From Candidatus Rokuibacteriota bacterium (GTDB taxonomy: Bacteria > Methylomirabilota > Methylomirabilia > Rokubacteriales > CSP1-6): a stretch of DNA of 39,052 bases. The notes below the pieces were generated by a model. That model was not told where the DNA came from, did no database searches, and saw only the letters and a program-made list of their open reading frames with translations. The stretch lies in assembly GCA_016193045.1 (NCBI GenBank), contig JACPSW010000062.1, positions 1-39,052 of the forward strand. The letters run 5' to 3'. The translations under genes and the position numbers were made by a program. Positions 14,019 through 22,498 of this stretch are shown piece by piece (position 1 is the stretch's first letter; every line of letters begins with the position of its first letter).

Positions 14019-16178
14019 TCACGGAAGCCCCGGAACGCCGAGGGCCTCGCCCCGCTCCGACCGCAGCCGGAAGAGGGCCAGGGACCGGCCATCCAGCTCG
14101 TAGGCCTGGCCACCCCTGACCAGCCGCTCGCGGTGCCGGGCCTGGCCCTCGTGCGTGTCCAGGACAGCTTCCCATCTGATGCCCCGCCGATGCGCCGGCA
14201 GGATAAACCGGACCGGCTCGTGGTGCCCGTTGATGAGGATCAGGAACGTGTCGTCCGCGATCGACCCGCCGCGGGCGTCGACTTCTTCGAGGGCGTCTCC
14301 CGAGAGGCGGAGCCCGAGGCAGCGCGTGTGTGGGTTCGTCCAGTCCTCTTCCGTGATTTCCTTCCCATCCGGCCGAAACCAGGAGAGGTCTTTCACCTCG
14401 GAGCCACGGATCCGCCGCCCGTAGAAGAACTGACGCCGACGGAGCACCGGATGCCGCCGGCGCAGGGAGGTCATGGAGCGGGCAAAGGCCAGCAGGTCCC
14501 GGCGGCGTCGGTCGAGCTGCCAGTCGAACCAGGTGATCTCGTCGTCCTGACAGTAGGCGTTGTTGTTGCCCTGCTGCGTGCGTCCAAGCTCGTCCCCGCC
14601 GAGGAGCATCGGCACCCCCTGGGAGAGCAGCAGGGTCGCCAGGAAATTCCGCTTCTGCCGCTCCCGCACCGTGACGACGGCCGGGTCGTCGGTCGGCCCC
14701 TCTACGCCGCAGTTCCAGGAGAGGTTATGATCCGTGCCGTCCCGGTTCCCCTCCCCGTTGGCCTCGTTGCGCTTGGTGTTGTAGGAGACCAGATCGCTCA
14801 GGGTGAAGCCGTCGTGACTCGTGACGAAGTTGATGCTGGCGAAGGGACGCCGACCGCCCCGGCCGTAGAGGTCGCTGGAGCCGGTGAGGCGGTAACCCAG
14901 CGCTCCCGCCTGCCCGTCATCCCCTTTCCAGAAGCGACGCACGGTATCCCGGTACTGGTCGTTCCACTCCGCCCAGAGCACGGGGAAGTTGCCCACCTGA
15001 TAGCCGCCCTCCCCTAGATCCCAGGGCTCGGCGATGAGCTTGACCTGGGAGAGCACGGGGTCTTGATGGATGATGTCGAAGAAGGCCCCGAGCCGGTCCA
15101 CGTCGTGGAGCTCCCGCGCCAGGGTGGACGCCAGGTCGAACCTGAAGCCATCGACGTGCATTTCCAGCACCCAGTAGCGGAGGCTGTCCATGATGAGCTG
15201 GAGCGTGCGGGGATGGGTCATGTTGAGCGTGTTCCCGCACCCGGTGTAGTCCATGTAGTACCGGCGGTCGTCAGGCACCAGCCGGTAGTAGCTGGCGTTG
15301 TCCACGCCCCTGAAGCACAGGGTGGGCCCCAGGTGGTTGCCCTCCCCGGTGTGGTTGTAGACCACGTCCAGGATCGCCTCGATCCCGACCGCATGGAGCG
15401 CCCTGACCATGGTCTTGAACTCGTCCACCTGATGGCCCAGTCCCCCGCTCGACGAGTAGCGCAGGTCCGGGGCGAAGAAGCCGATCGAGTTGTAGCCCCA
15501 GTAGTTCGAGAGGCCTCGGTCCACGAGGTGCTTGTCGGCCACGAACTGGTGGACCGGCAGGAGCTCCACAGCGGTGATACCGAGCCCGGAGAGATAATCA
15601 ACGACCGCTGGACTGGACATCGCCGCGTAGGTCCCGCGGAGCGCTGGCGGGACGTCGGGGTGGCGCGCCGTGAAGCCTTTCACGTGGACCTCGTAGATGA
15701 TGGTCTCGTTCCAGGGAATTCGCGGCGGCCGGTCGTCACCCCAGGAGAAAGCGGGGTCGATGACGACGGACCTGGGAATGCCAATGGCGCTATCCCGCTC
15801 GTCCGGAGCCAGGTCGGCCTCGGGATGGCCTACCTCGTAGCCGAAGAGGGCGTCGCTCCACCGAATCGTGCCGTCGATCGCCTTGGCATAGGGGTCCAGC
15901 AGGAGCTTGGCGGGGTTGAAACGGTGTCCGTGTGCCGGGTCATAGGGCCCGTGCACCCGGTACCCGTAGCGCTGGCCGGGGCGTACCTCCGGCAGATAAA
16001 TGTGCCAGACCTGGTCCGTCTGCTCGGCCATGGGGATCCGCGCCACCTCCGCGTTTCCGTCCGGTCCGAACAGGCAGAGCTCCACCGCGGTGGCGTTCTC
16101 GGAAAAGAGTGCGAAGTTCACCCCGGCGCCGTCCCACGTCGCCCCCAGCGGATACGGGTTCCCCGGCCATGTCCTCAT
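14019..16178 (-). CDS. glgX: glycogen debranching enzyme GlgX
   Basis: A 719-residue GH13 isoamylase-type enzyme that cuts alpha-1,6 links of glycogen. Residues 1-100 are a CBM48 domain ([20 protein letters not shown]). The catalytic barrel shows [15 protein letters not shown], the [11 protein letters not shown] region, [10 protein letters not shown] with the nucleophile Asp, [19 protein letters not shown] with the acid Glu and [18 protein letters not shown] with the third Asp, followed by [18 protein letters not shown], a GlgX signature. The ATG follows AAGGGG. It is downstream of the CBM48 mini-protein and probably shares its transcript; linear chains released feed TreY and TreZ encoded nearby. 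Confidence 0.93.
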   Translation of the reverse strand: MRTWPGNPYPLGATWDGAGVNFALFSENATAVELCLFGPDGNAEVARIPMAEQTDQVWHIYLPEVRPGQRYGYRVHGPYDPAHGHRFNPAKLLLDPYAKAIDGTIRWSDALFGYEVGHPEADLAPDERDSAIGIPRSVVIDPAFSWGDDRPPRIPWNETIIYEVHVKGFTARHPDVPPALRGTYAAMSSPAVVDYLSGLGITAVELLPVHQFVADKHLVDRGLSNYWGYNSIGFFAPDLRYSSSGGLGHQVDEFKTMVRALHAVGIEAILDVVYNHTGEGNHLGPTLCFRGVDNASYYRLVPDDRRYYMDYTGCGNTLNMTHPRTLQLIMDSLRYWVLEMHVDGFRFDLASTLARELHDVDRLGAFFDIIHQDPVLSQVKLIAEPWDLGEGGYQVGNFPVLWAEWNDQYRDTVRRFWKGDDGQAGALGYRLTGSSDLYGRGGRRPFASINFVTSHDGFTLSDLVSYNTKRNEANGEGNRDGTDHNLSWNCGVEGPTDDPAVVTVRERQKRNFLATLLLSQGVPMLLGGDELGRTQQGNNNAYCQDDEITWFDWQLDRRRRDLLAFARSMTSLRRRHPVLRRRQFFYGRRIRGSEVKDLSWFRPDGKEITEEDWTNPHTRCLGLRLSGDALEEVDARGGSIADDTFLILINGHHEPVRFILPAHRRGIRWEAVLDTHEGQARHRERLVRGGQAYELDGRSLALFRLRSERGEALGVPGLP

Positions 16179-16263
16179 CTGGACCCCTTCCAGCCGATGA
16201 TACCCCCTCAGCCTGCCCGTGCGAGCTGTCGGGGCCTATTCTAGCCAAGGGCCCGACCCTCTG

Positions 16264-16527
16264 TCACTGGACATCCACGTATGAGTTCTCGCTCCCCCAG
16301 ACGTTCGGGACCTTCGGGCCGCTCGGATCGTTCCACCAGTCGCACCCGTCCACGAAAAACTTGTATTCGTACCGACCCGGCTCCAAGGCCAGCGTGATCG
16401 TCCACGCATCGAGCTGCGCGTCGTACGCCATCTGGTGGTCCGACACGTCCCAGCGGTTGAAGTCACCGGCCAGCCCCACCGACTTCGCCCCCGGACATCG
16501 AAACCTGAAGCTCACCGCCCGTTTCAT
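16264..16527 (-). CDS. small CBM48 / AMPK-beta-like glycogen-binding protein
   Basis: An 87-residue protein that is almost wholly one early-set beta-sandwich domain. KRAVSFRFRCPGAKSVGLAG, DFNRWD, TITLALEPGRYEYKFFVDG and NDPSGPKVPNVWGSENSYVD match the glycogen-binding module of AMPK beta and the N-terminal CBM48 of branching enzymes; the Trp and Lys of the sugar site (NRW, YKF) are present. No catalytic domain follows. The start is set by GAGGAGGA six bases upstream. It lies 85 bp before glgX on the same strand and could tether or present glycogen. Stand-alone modules like this are known but poorly studied. Confidence 0.82.
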   Translation of the reverse strand: MKRAVSFRFRCPGAKSVGLAGDFNRWDVSDHQMAYDAQLDAWTITLALEPGRYEYKFFVDGCDWWNDPSGPKVPNVWGSENSYVDVQ

Positions 16528-16621
16528 GGCGAATCCTCCTCGCTCCTGGTACAGGGCGTCTGAGCCACGAGAATCATGGTGCGGCCTATGCGGTCCGAGG
16601 AGGCATGGTCGAGCCCCAGGC

Positions 16622-16768
16622 CTACTGCCTCACCGAAACGCGGATGGTGGCCGTCTCCTCTCGATAGGGAGTAGGGATGTAGGAAAGCTCGAGACGGGTA
16701 TCCCGGAGCTCCTTCTCTCTGAGCGCCGCGACCGGGAGTGGCACCTCGATGTCCTGCGCGATTTCCAT
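16622..16768 (-). CDS. possible 48-residue ORF at the sigma54 start site
   Basis: An ORF of 49 codons starting with ATG at 16768 (MEIAQDIEVPLPVAALREKE) and ending with TATIRVSVRQ. The residue pattern of alternating hydrophobics and charges is that of a folded beta-rich piece rather than random GC-rich translation. The predicted sigma54 transcript begins near 16772, so it would be essentially leaderless, with no ribosome binding site. It could instead be the tail of a lost larger gene, since the frame stays open only a short way upstream. No family recognised. Confidence 0.35.
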   Translation of the reverse strand: MEIAQDIEVPLPVAALREKELRDTRLELSYIPTPYREETATIRVSVRQ

Positions 16769-16782
16769 CTGATGAGCAATGG

Positions 16783-16798
16783 AGCAACATCGGTACCA
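16783..16798 (-). promoter_or_regulatory. sigma54 promoter of the CBM48-glgX operon
   Basis: On the minus strand TGGTACCGATGTTGCT: -24 TGGTAC, five-base spacer, -12 TTGC, with the same C-to-T variant in the -24 box as the promoter at 13794-13809. Start predicted near 16772, leaving about 245 nt before the CBM48 gene. Tandem dyads like those of the long operon lie 120-139 bp upstream, which strengthens the call. Confidence 0.7.
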
Positions 16799-16883
16799 AG
16801 CACCTCAGCGCCGGGAAGGTTCGAAACCGCATGCTTGGCGAGTGGTTACTGGCGACACCACCGGACGACCGGTTGCCCTTCTG

Positions 16884-16918
16884 GGCGACAAGATGTCGCC
16901 GCAGCGACACCTTGTCCT
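16884..16918. promoter_or_regulatory. tandem dyads, second candidate UAS pair
   Basis: GGCGACA-AGA-TGTCGCC at 16884-16900 is perfect; GCGACA-CCT-TGTCCT at 16904-16918 keeps most of the dyad. Centres are 19 bp apart and lie about 120 and 139 bp upstream of the predicted sigma54 start. Extra GGCGACA half-sites stand at 16853 and 16944. The arrangement copies that at 13907-13943. Confidence 0.6.
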
Positions 16919-17001
16919 GTAGCCGCGGTCCGGCGCCGTTGGGGGCGACACCGATCGGTGCCACCCGGCAACCTTGACACCGCCCTCGGCCTCCTGTTAG
17001 C

Positions 17002-17418
17002 GCCGAAGTCCTCACGGTCGCGATCCTCAAGGAACTCGGGGTGAAGGAGATCGTCGCCCGCGCCAATACCGATCGGGAGCGCCGCATCCTGGAGCTGGTG
17101 GGCGCCACGCGCGTTGTCTCCGTCGAGGCCGAGATGGGCGAGCGCGTCGCCCGGTCGCTCCTGGCCACCCATGTGCTCGACCATGTATCGCTGGGTGGCG
17201 GGGTCTCGGTCATCTACTGGAGGGCGGACGAGCGCGTGATCGGCCAGACGGTCGGCGGCTCCGAGCTCCACTCGCGCTGGCAGCTGAACCTCATCGCCGT
17301 CCGCTCCGCCGGCACGGAAAAACTCGAGATCCCGCCATCCGTCGACTACGTCTTCCGGGAGGGCGACGTGCTGCTCCTGGCGGGCACCGACGCCCGCCTC
17401 GCAGCGTTCACGAAGTGA
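17002..17418 (+). pseudogene. TrkA/KtrA-type potassium regulator, 5'-truncated
   Basis: The frame gives AEVLTVAILKELGVKEIVAR, then NTDRERRILELVGATRVVSV, EAEMGERVARSL and a C-terminal RCK_C (TrkA-C) domain with GQTVGGSELHSRWQLNLIAV and FREGDVLLLAGTDARLAAF. This is the second half of the RCK nucleotide-binding domain plus the whole regulatory domain of a KtrA/TrkA protein; the first half with the GxGxxG motif is missing. The frame closes at a TGA at 16975 and there is no ribosome binding site, although a GTG at 17041 could in principle start a stub. It converges with treY, whose stop is 12 bases away. A cut-down potassium uptake gene beside osmolyte genes suggests that a K+ system was once here. 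Confidence 0.75.
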
Positions 17419-17430
17419 CCGTGGCCGAGC

Positions 17431-20400
17431 CTACGGCTCCTGCTCGAGCAGGGCCACGGGGAAATTCCTGAACACGGCCGGCAGAGCCAAGGCGGGTCGC
17501 CCCTCTCTCTGGAAGACCTCCACCGATTCGCCGGTCAAAAGGTTCCGATACGGCTTCGCCGGGGCGGCAGGCACGATCAGCGACGTCTCCCCCCACACGG
17601 GCTCGCCCAGCGGTGGGCCCTCCGGGCTCAGCCGGGCGAGCGATCGGGGCGCCACGGCCAAGACGGTCTCCGTGTCCGTCCGCCGGGCGAAGGCACAGAG
17701 ATGATCGCGACGGGGACCGGCGGCCTCGAGCGGCACGTAGTCGCCGTCCAGGAAGAGCCTGGGGTGCTCCCGTCGGTACGTTAGGATCCGGTGGATCAGG
17801 TAGAGCTTGATCCGCCCGTCTTCCTTCGTCTCGGTGAGCTGCCGCGCCAGAGCCGCCGGATTCGTCCCGGCCTGGGCCCTCGCCTTCAGGAGATCGGCTA
17901 GCATCTGGCGACGCCGCGCGTAGTCCACGGGCCGGCGGTTGTCCGGGTCGACGAGGCTCAGGTCCCAGACCTCGGTCCCCTGGTAGAGGTCCGGGACCCC
18001 TGGCGCCGCCAGCTTCAGCAGGGTCTGGGAGAGCGAGTTGTACATTCCCCAGCCGGCGATCTTCCGCTGGAAGGGGACGAAGTCGTCCAGAAACGGGTTC
18101 TCGCCGGAGCCATCCAGGATCACCGCCACGAATCGCCGGACGGCCTCGTCGTAGTCGGGTCGGGGGTTCAGCCAGCTCAGGTGGACCTTGGCCTCCCGGA
18201 GCGCCTTGAACATGTACTGCTGGATGCGCTCACAGAACTCCGCGTACGCGGCGCCGTTGAGGGGCTCCCGGGGCCACGCCCCGAGGAGCGTCTGGTAGAG
18301 GAGATATTCCTCGTTCGCGTCGGGCGCGGGCTGGCCGTCCACCATCGTCTTCTTCCGCTTGTTGAGCCGTCGCCACTGGCGAAGGTGAACCCGCCACTCG
18401 TGGGGGATCTCCGACAGCACGTCGATGGCGGCGCGAACACCCTCGCCGCGCTTCGTGTCGTGGGTCGCGGTGGCGGACAGTGACCACGGCCACCGCGCCC
18501 GGCGTTCGGCGTTCCGCCGGTGGAACTCGGCCACCGGGAGGCCGAACCGGTCGGGACTGCTCCCCACCTCGTTCAGCGACACGAGGCGGTTGTAGCGGTA
18601 AAGGGCCGTATCCTCCACCCCCTTGGCCGTGATGGGGGCCGTGAGCTGCTGGAACCGCTGGACGAAGGTCAACCGCTCGCGGCGTTCGTCCTCACTCAGC
18701 CCCTCCGGGGACCTCAGCAAGAGGAGATCCCGGATGAAGTCGAAGATGGAGCCGCTGACGGTGGGATTCCTCCATCTCGCCATCGCCACGGCCTGCTCGA
18801 CGTACCGCCGGTCCCGTTCGGAGACGGTCACGCCGTCCTCGCCGATGTAGGTTCGGTAGACGGGAAAGCAGGCGATGATCTCCCGCAGCGCGTCGGTCAG
18901 GCTCTTGCCGGTGAAGTCTCGGGACGCGCGGTCTCTGTCGGAGATCCGCGCGAGGCGATGTCCCAGGACGCCTATCTCCCCGGACATGGTGGTCTCCATG
19001 ATGAGCTTCTTCGACTCGTAGACCACCTCGTGGAAGCTCGACCCGCCGCCGACCAGGCGCCCGTAGGTCTCGTCCATCGCGCGTTCGCCGGCCACGTCCA
19101 CGAAGAGGCCATTGAGGGCGTTGAGGAAGTCGTAGCCGGTCGTGCCGTGGACGGGCCAGCCCGCGGGCAATCGCTCGTCCGGCATCAGGATCTTCTCGGC
19201 CACGATGTAGAACGGCCGGGCCAGGGGCGAATCCGGGTGCTCGCCCACCCGTCGGTCAAATTCCGCCAGGACGGCCTCTTCCCAGCGCTTCCGCTCGGCA
19301 TCAGCCTCCCCCCCCGCGAGGCGACGGGCGACCTCCACGAAGCACCGTCGCTGGAGGTTCTTGAAGTAGTGAGCTGGGGCGTAGAGGCCATCCGGGTGAT
19401 CAATTCGAAGCCCGGTGACACGCCCCTCCCCGATGAGGCGAAAGATCATCCGATGGGCCTCCTCGAAGACGGCCGGCTCTTCCATCCGAATGGCTGCCAG
19501 CTCGTTGATGTCGAAGAAGCGCCGGTAGTTGATCTCGTCGCCCGCCACCTGCCAGAAAGCGACGCGATAGGCCTGGGCGCTCAGGAGCTCGTCCATGTGG
19601 TCGAAGCTCCGCGGATCTCCCTTGGTGCCGTTGAGCAGGCGGACGTTTTCCTCGAGAAAGGCCTTGACCACCGGCGACTCCTGGGTCAGCGTCTGCAGAC
19701 GCCGCTTGACGATCTCCTTTTCCCGATACCGCTCGGCGAGGTGCTCGGGGTCGGTCTCCGTCTGGGGAGGGAGGTGCGTCAGGGCCGTGATAATGCTCTG
19801 GAGCTCGAGAAGGTGGGGATGTTCCTTGCCCAGCGCCTTCTCGAGCTCGTTCAACCGAAGACGCAGGATATGCACGTACGTGCGGGGGGCGATGGGCAGG
19901 ACGGCGTTGTGGTACCGGACCACGAAGGACCCTTCCCGGAACTCCAGCACGAGCCCCTGATTCTCGAGCACCAGCCCGTACTGATCACCGAGCACGGGAA
20001 GGAGCACCTTGTTCTTCAGCTCCGGCTTTACGGGATCCCAGTCGATATCGAAGAAGTGGGCGTAGGGGGACGCCTGGCCGTTTTCCAGGACGTCCAGCCA
20101 CCAGGCGTTGCGGTCCCCCCCGATCCCCATGTGGTTCGGGACCACGTCGAGCACCAGGCCCATGCCGTGGGCCCGGAGGGCGTCGGTGAGGGCCTGGAAG
20201 TCCGCCTCCGTCCCCAGCGCCTCGTTGAGTCGGTTGTGGTCGGCGATGTCGTAGCCGTGCGACTGCTTGGAGCAGGGCTGGAACAGGGGGGAGAGGTAGC
20301 AGTCCGTGACGCCGAGCGCCGCCAGATAGGGCACAATTTCCCGAACGTCCCCGAAGGTACATGACGGGGCGAGCTGGATTCGGTAGGTCGAGACCGGAAT

Positions 20401-20457
20401 CCGTCTGAAGGCGCCCGGATCGTGATGGAAGAGCTCGAACACCCGTTCCGGGATCAT
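17431..20457 (-). CDS. treY: malto-oligosyltrehalose synthase TreY
   Basis: A 1008-residue GH13 enzyme that turns the reducing end of a glucan chain into a trehalose unit. Early residues PVSTYRIQLAPSCTFGDVRE, VTDCYLSPLFQPCSKQSHGY and VLDVVPNHMGIGGDRNAWW are TreY hallmarks; GLRIDHPDGLYAP carries the nucleophile Asp, YIVAEKIL the acid Glu and SATATHDTKRGEGVRAAID the third Asp. Late segments GVPDLYQGTEVWDLSLVDPD and NRRPVDYARR complete it. It starts seven bases after treZ and is the last gene of the kinase-activator-treZ-treY string. Acting with GlgX and TreZ it makes trehalose from glycogen. Confidence 0.93.
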   Translation of the reverse strand: MIPERVFELFHHDPGAFRRIPVSTYRIQLAPSCTFGDVREIVPYLAALGVTDCYLSPLFQPCSKQSHGYDIADHNRLNEALGTEADFQALTDALRAHGMGLVLDVVPNHMGIGGDRNAWWLDVLENGQASPYAHFFDIDWDPVKPELKNKVLLPVLGDQYGLVLENQGLVLEFREGSFVVRYHNAVLPIAPRTYVHILRLRLNELEKALGKEHPHLLELQSIITALTHLPPQTETDPEHLAERYREKEIVKRRLQTLTQESPVVKAFLEENVRLLNGTKGDPRSFDHMDELLSAQAYRVAFWQVAGDEINYRRFFDINELAAIRMEEPAVFEEAHRMIFRLIGEGRVTGLRIDHPDGLYAPAHYFKNLQRRCFVEVARRLAGGEADAERKRWEEAVLAEFDRRVGEHPDSPLARPFYIVAEKILMPDERLPAGWPVHGTTGYDFLNALNGLFVDVAGERAMDETYGRLVGGGSSFHEVVYESKKLIMETTMSGEIGVLGHRLARISDRDRASRDFTGKSLTDALREIIACFPVYRTYIGEDGVTVSERDRRYVEQAVAMARWRNPTVSGSIFDFIRDLLLLRSPEGLSEDERRERLTFVQRFQQLTAPITAKGVEDTALYRYNRLVSLNEVGSSPDRFGLPVAEFHRRNAERRARWPWSLSATATHDTKRGEGVRAAIDVLSEIPHEWRVHLRQWRRLNKRKKTMVDGQPAPDANEEYLLYQTLLGAWPREPLNGAAYAEFCERIQQYMFKALREAKVHLSWLNPRPDYDEAVRRFVAVILDGSGENPFLDDFVPFQRKIAGWGMYNSLSQTLLKLAAPGVPDLYQGTEVWDLSLVDPDNRRPVDYARRRQMLADLLKARAQAGTNPAALARQLTETKEDGRIKLYLIHRILTYRREHPRLFLDGDYVPLEAAGPRRDHLCAFARRTDTETVLAVAPRSLARLSPEGPPLGEPVWGETSLIVPAAPAKPYRNLLTGESVEVFQREGRPALALPAVFRNFPVALLEQEP

Positions 20458-20464
20458 GCCAGGC

Positions 20465-22291
20465 TCACGCCGCGGCTATGCCGCTGGCTTCTCCCGCCGC
20501 GACGTCATCCACATAGAATGCCACGTGCCACGGATCGAGCGCCGAGCCCCCTGGACACGACGACGGGCTGGCAAAAACACATCGTCCCCGAACGGGGAAG
20601 GAGGGGGGCGACACGGGGGCCGGACCCAGGTTGGCGATCAGCCTGAGCCTCGATCCCTGGCTCAGGGACCACTCGACCACGAGACCGTGAGGACCGAAGC
20701 GCGCCGCCCGAGCCTTGACGAGGTCGAGCCCCCGCAGGCGGGAGACGACCTCGCGCTTCCGGAGAGCGAGAAGCTCGCGGGTCCATTCACGCCACTCACG
20801 GTGGGCGGCGTCGTTCAGCGCCTCCCATCGGAGGGTGGACCGTCGGACCGTGGTCTCCTCCTCGGGGTTAGGGATCCGGTCGCCCAACCGCGCGAACTCC
20901 TTGCGCCGCCCCTCGATGACTCGATGCGCGAAGTCGGGGCCGAAGTCACAGAAGAACAGGAACGGCTCGGTGGCCGCCCACTCCTGCCCCATGAAGAGCA
21001 GCGGTGGAGAGGGGGCCAGGAGGAGCAAGGCTGTGACCGCCCTGACCACGGCGGGGGGGGCCAGGACTGCGAGGCGTTCGCCGAAGGCCCGATTCCCGAT
21101 CTGATCGTGGTTCTGGAGGAAGGAGACGAAGGCGGTGAGCGGAACGTCTCGGCTCGGCTCTCCGCGTGGCCGCCCCCGGTAGGCGGAATGCTCGCCCTGG
21201 TAGGCGAACCCCTCGACCAGGCACCGCGCCAGGGCTGCGATCGGGTCCGGGTAGTCCGCATAGTATCCGTCGCGCTCGTTGGTCGCCAGGATGTGGAGGG
21301 CGTGGTGGATGTCGTCGTTCCACTGGGCGGCGAACAGCGGCCGCCCCGTCGAGTCCGGTCCCAGGTAGCGGGCCTCGTTGCCGTCGTTCTCGAGCACCAA
21401 ATGAACCCGGCGAGTCGCCCCCGGCCCTGCGTGGACGGCCCGGGCGATCTCCTCGAGAATGTGAACGTGCGAGTCGTCGTGAATCGCATGAACCGCATCC
21501 AGGCGAAGGCCATCCAGGTGGTACTCCGTCAGCCAGAAGAGTGCGTTCTCCCTGAAGAAGGCCCGCACCATCTCGCCGCCGGGGCCGTCGAAGTTGATCG
21601 CATCCCCCCAGGGCGTGCGGCGGCGGGGATTGAAGAACTCGGGGGCGTACACCCCAAGGTAATTTCCCTCGGGGCCGAAATGGTTGTACACGACGTCGAG
21701 GAATACCGCGAGCCCTCGCGCGTGGCAGGCCTGGACGAAAGCCTTGAGGTCTTCCGGGCGGCCGTAGCGGCTGTCCGGGGCGAACGGCAGCACCCCGTCG
21801 TAGCCCCAGTTCCACCGGCCCGGGAAGTCGCCGACCGGCATCAGCTCGACGGCAGTGATCCCCAGATCGGCCAGGTCGTCCAGCCGCCCCTGGGCCGCGG
21901 CGAAGGTGCCCTCCGGCGTGAAGGTCCCAACATGGAGCTCGTAGAAGACGGTCTCTTCCCAAGGGAGCCCCCGCCACCCGTCGTCGCCCCACCCGAAGGC
22001 CTCGGGATCGATGACCTCGCTCGGCCCGTGGATATCCTCCGGCTGAAACCGCGACGCGGGGTCGGGCACGAGAAGCTGGCCATCCAGCCGGTACCGGTAC
22101 CGCGTCCCGGACCAGGCGCGATCCGTCAGGACTCGAGCCCAGCCATCGGCGTCCCGCCGCACGGGAATTAGCGGGGTCCCATCCTCCAGGCAAAGCTCCA
22201 CCCGCCGGGCTTTCGGCGCCCACAGCTGGAACAGCACCCCCTCTCCAGGCCGGACCTCGGCACCGAACGGCATGACGTGGCGCGACCTCAT
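20465..22291 (-). CDS. treZ: malto-oligosyltrehalose trehalohydrolase TreZ
   Basis: A 608-residue GH13 enzyme that cuts trehalose off the ends made by TreY. An N-terminal CBM48-like domain (VLFQLWAPKARRVELCLEDG) precedes the barrel: VFYELHVGTFTPEGTFAAA, ELMPVGDFPGRWNWGYDGVL, LDVVYNHFGPEGNYL, GLRLDAVHAIHDDS (nucleophile Asp), LVLENDGNEARYL (acid Glu) and SFLQNHDQIGNRAFGERLA (third Asp). The ATG at 22291 is chosen because it overlaps the stop of the small ORF upstream (ATGA) and gives the usual start MRSRHVMPFG; a longer frame upstream has no homology. Confidence 0.92.
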   Translation of the reverse strand: MRSRHVMPFGAEVRPGEGVLFQLWAPKARRVELCLEDGTPLIPVRRDADGWARVLTDRAWSGTRYRYRLDGQLLVPDPASRFQPEDIHGPSEVIDPEAFGWGDDGWRGLPWEETVFYELHVGTFTPEGTFAAAQGRLDDLADLGITAVELMPVGDFPGRWNWGYDGVLPFAPDSRYGRPEDLKAFVQACHARGLAVFLDVVYNHFGPEGNYLGVYAPEFFNPRRRTPWGDAINFDGPGGEMVRAFFRENALFWLTEYHLDGLRLDAVHAIHDDSHVHILEEIARAVHAGPGATRRVHLVLENDGNEARYLGPDSTGRPLFAAQWNDDIHHALHILATNERDGYYADYPDPIAALARCLVEGFAYQGEHSAYRGRPRGEPSRDVPLTAFVSFLQNHDQIGNRAFGERLAVLAPPAVVRAVTALLLLAPSPPLLFMGQEWAATEPFLFFCDFGPDFAHRVIEGRRKEFARLGDRIPNPEEETTVRRSTLRWEALNDAAHREWREWTRELLALRKREVVSRLRGLDLVKARAARFGPHGLVVEWSLSQGSRLRLIANLGPAPVSPPSFPVRGRCVFASPSSCPGGSALDPWHVAFYVDDVAAGEASGIAAA

Positions 22292-22482
22292 GGCCCCACC
22301 GTCCGGCCCCGCCCGCCGAACCGGACACGGTGTCGAGAGCCCTTGAGCTGGATGACCCCGGGGTAGACGTCCGGCGCCGGGCACGAAATGTGCGTCTCGA
22401 TGAGCACGACACGGTCCACCGGATGCGGGTAGACGGCCGGATCGAGGAGCGCGCGGACGAGAGCGGGCAGCCGACGAGCCAT
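22288..22482 (-). pseudogene. chimeric 64-residue ORF with phosphotransferase start
   Basis: The first half, LLDPAVYPHPVDRV then VLIETHIS, is the start of COG2187-type aminoglycoside-phosphotransferase/ATPase proteins, which normally continue WVFLAG and the KVKKPVDLGFLDFSTLERR region over about 500 residues. Here it switches after ETHIS to an unrelated CPAPDVYPGVIQLKGSRHRV and stops. The ORF begins 16 bases after the activator gene behind a G-rich site and its TGA overlaps the treZ ATG (ATGA). So a deletion fused the head of one gene to the tail of another, and the product now couples the activator to treZ. Whether it is translated is open; as a phosphotransferase it is dead. Confidence 0.6.
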
Positions 22483-22498
22483 CCGCCACCCCCCCGGG

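Noticed and set aside
16524..17213. A 229-codon minus-strand frame over the control region and the TrkA relic
   Set aside because: It lacks homology, crosses both the dyads and the sigma54 promoter, and is antisense to the TrkA-like sequence.
22323..22336. GGACACGGTGTCGA palindrome resembling one dyad half-pair
   Set aside because: Single, degenerate, and no -24/-12 promoter at the expected distance; lies inside the chimeric ORF before treZ.
22292..22489. N-terminal extension of TreZ to 22489
   Set aside because: The extra 66 residues are arginine/proline-rich shadow sequence over the chimeric ORF; the family start fits the ATG at 22291.
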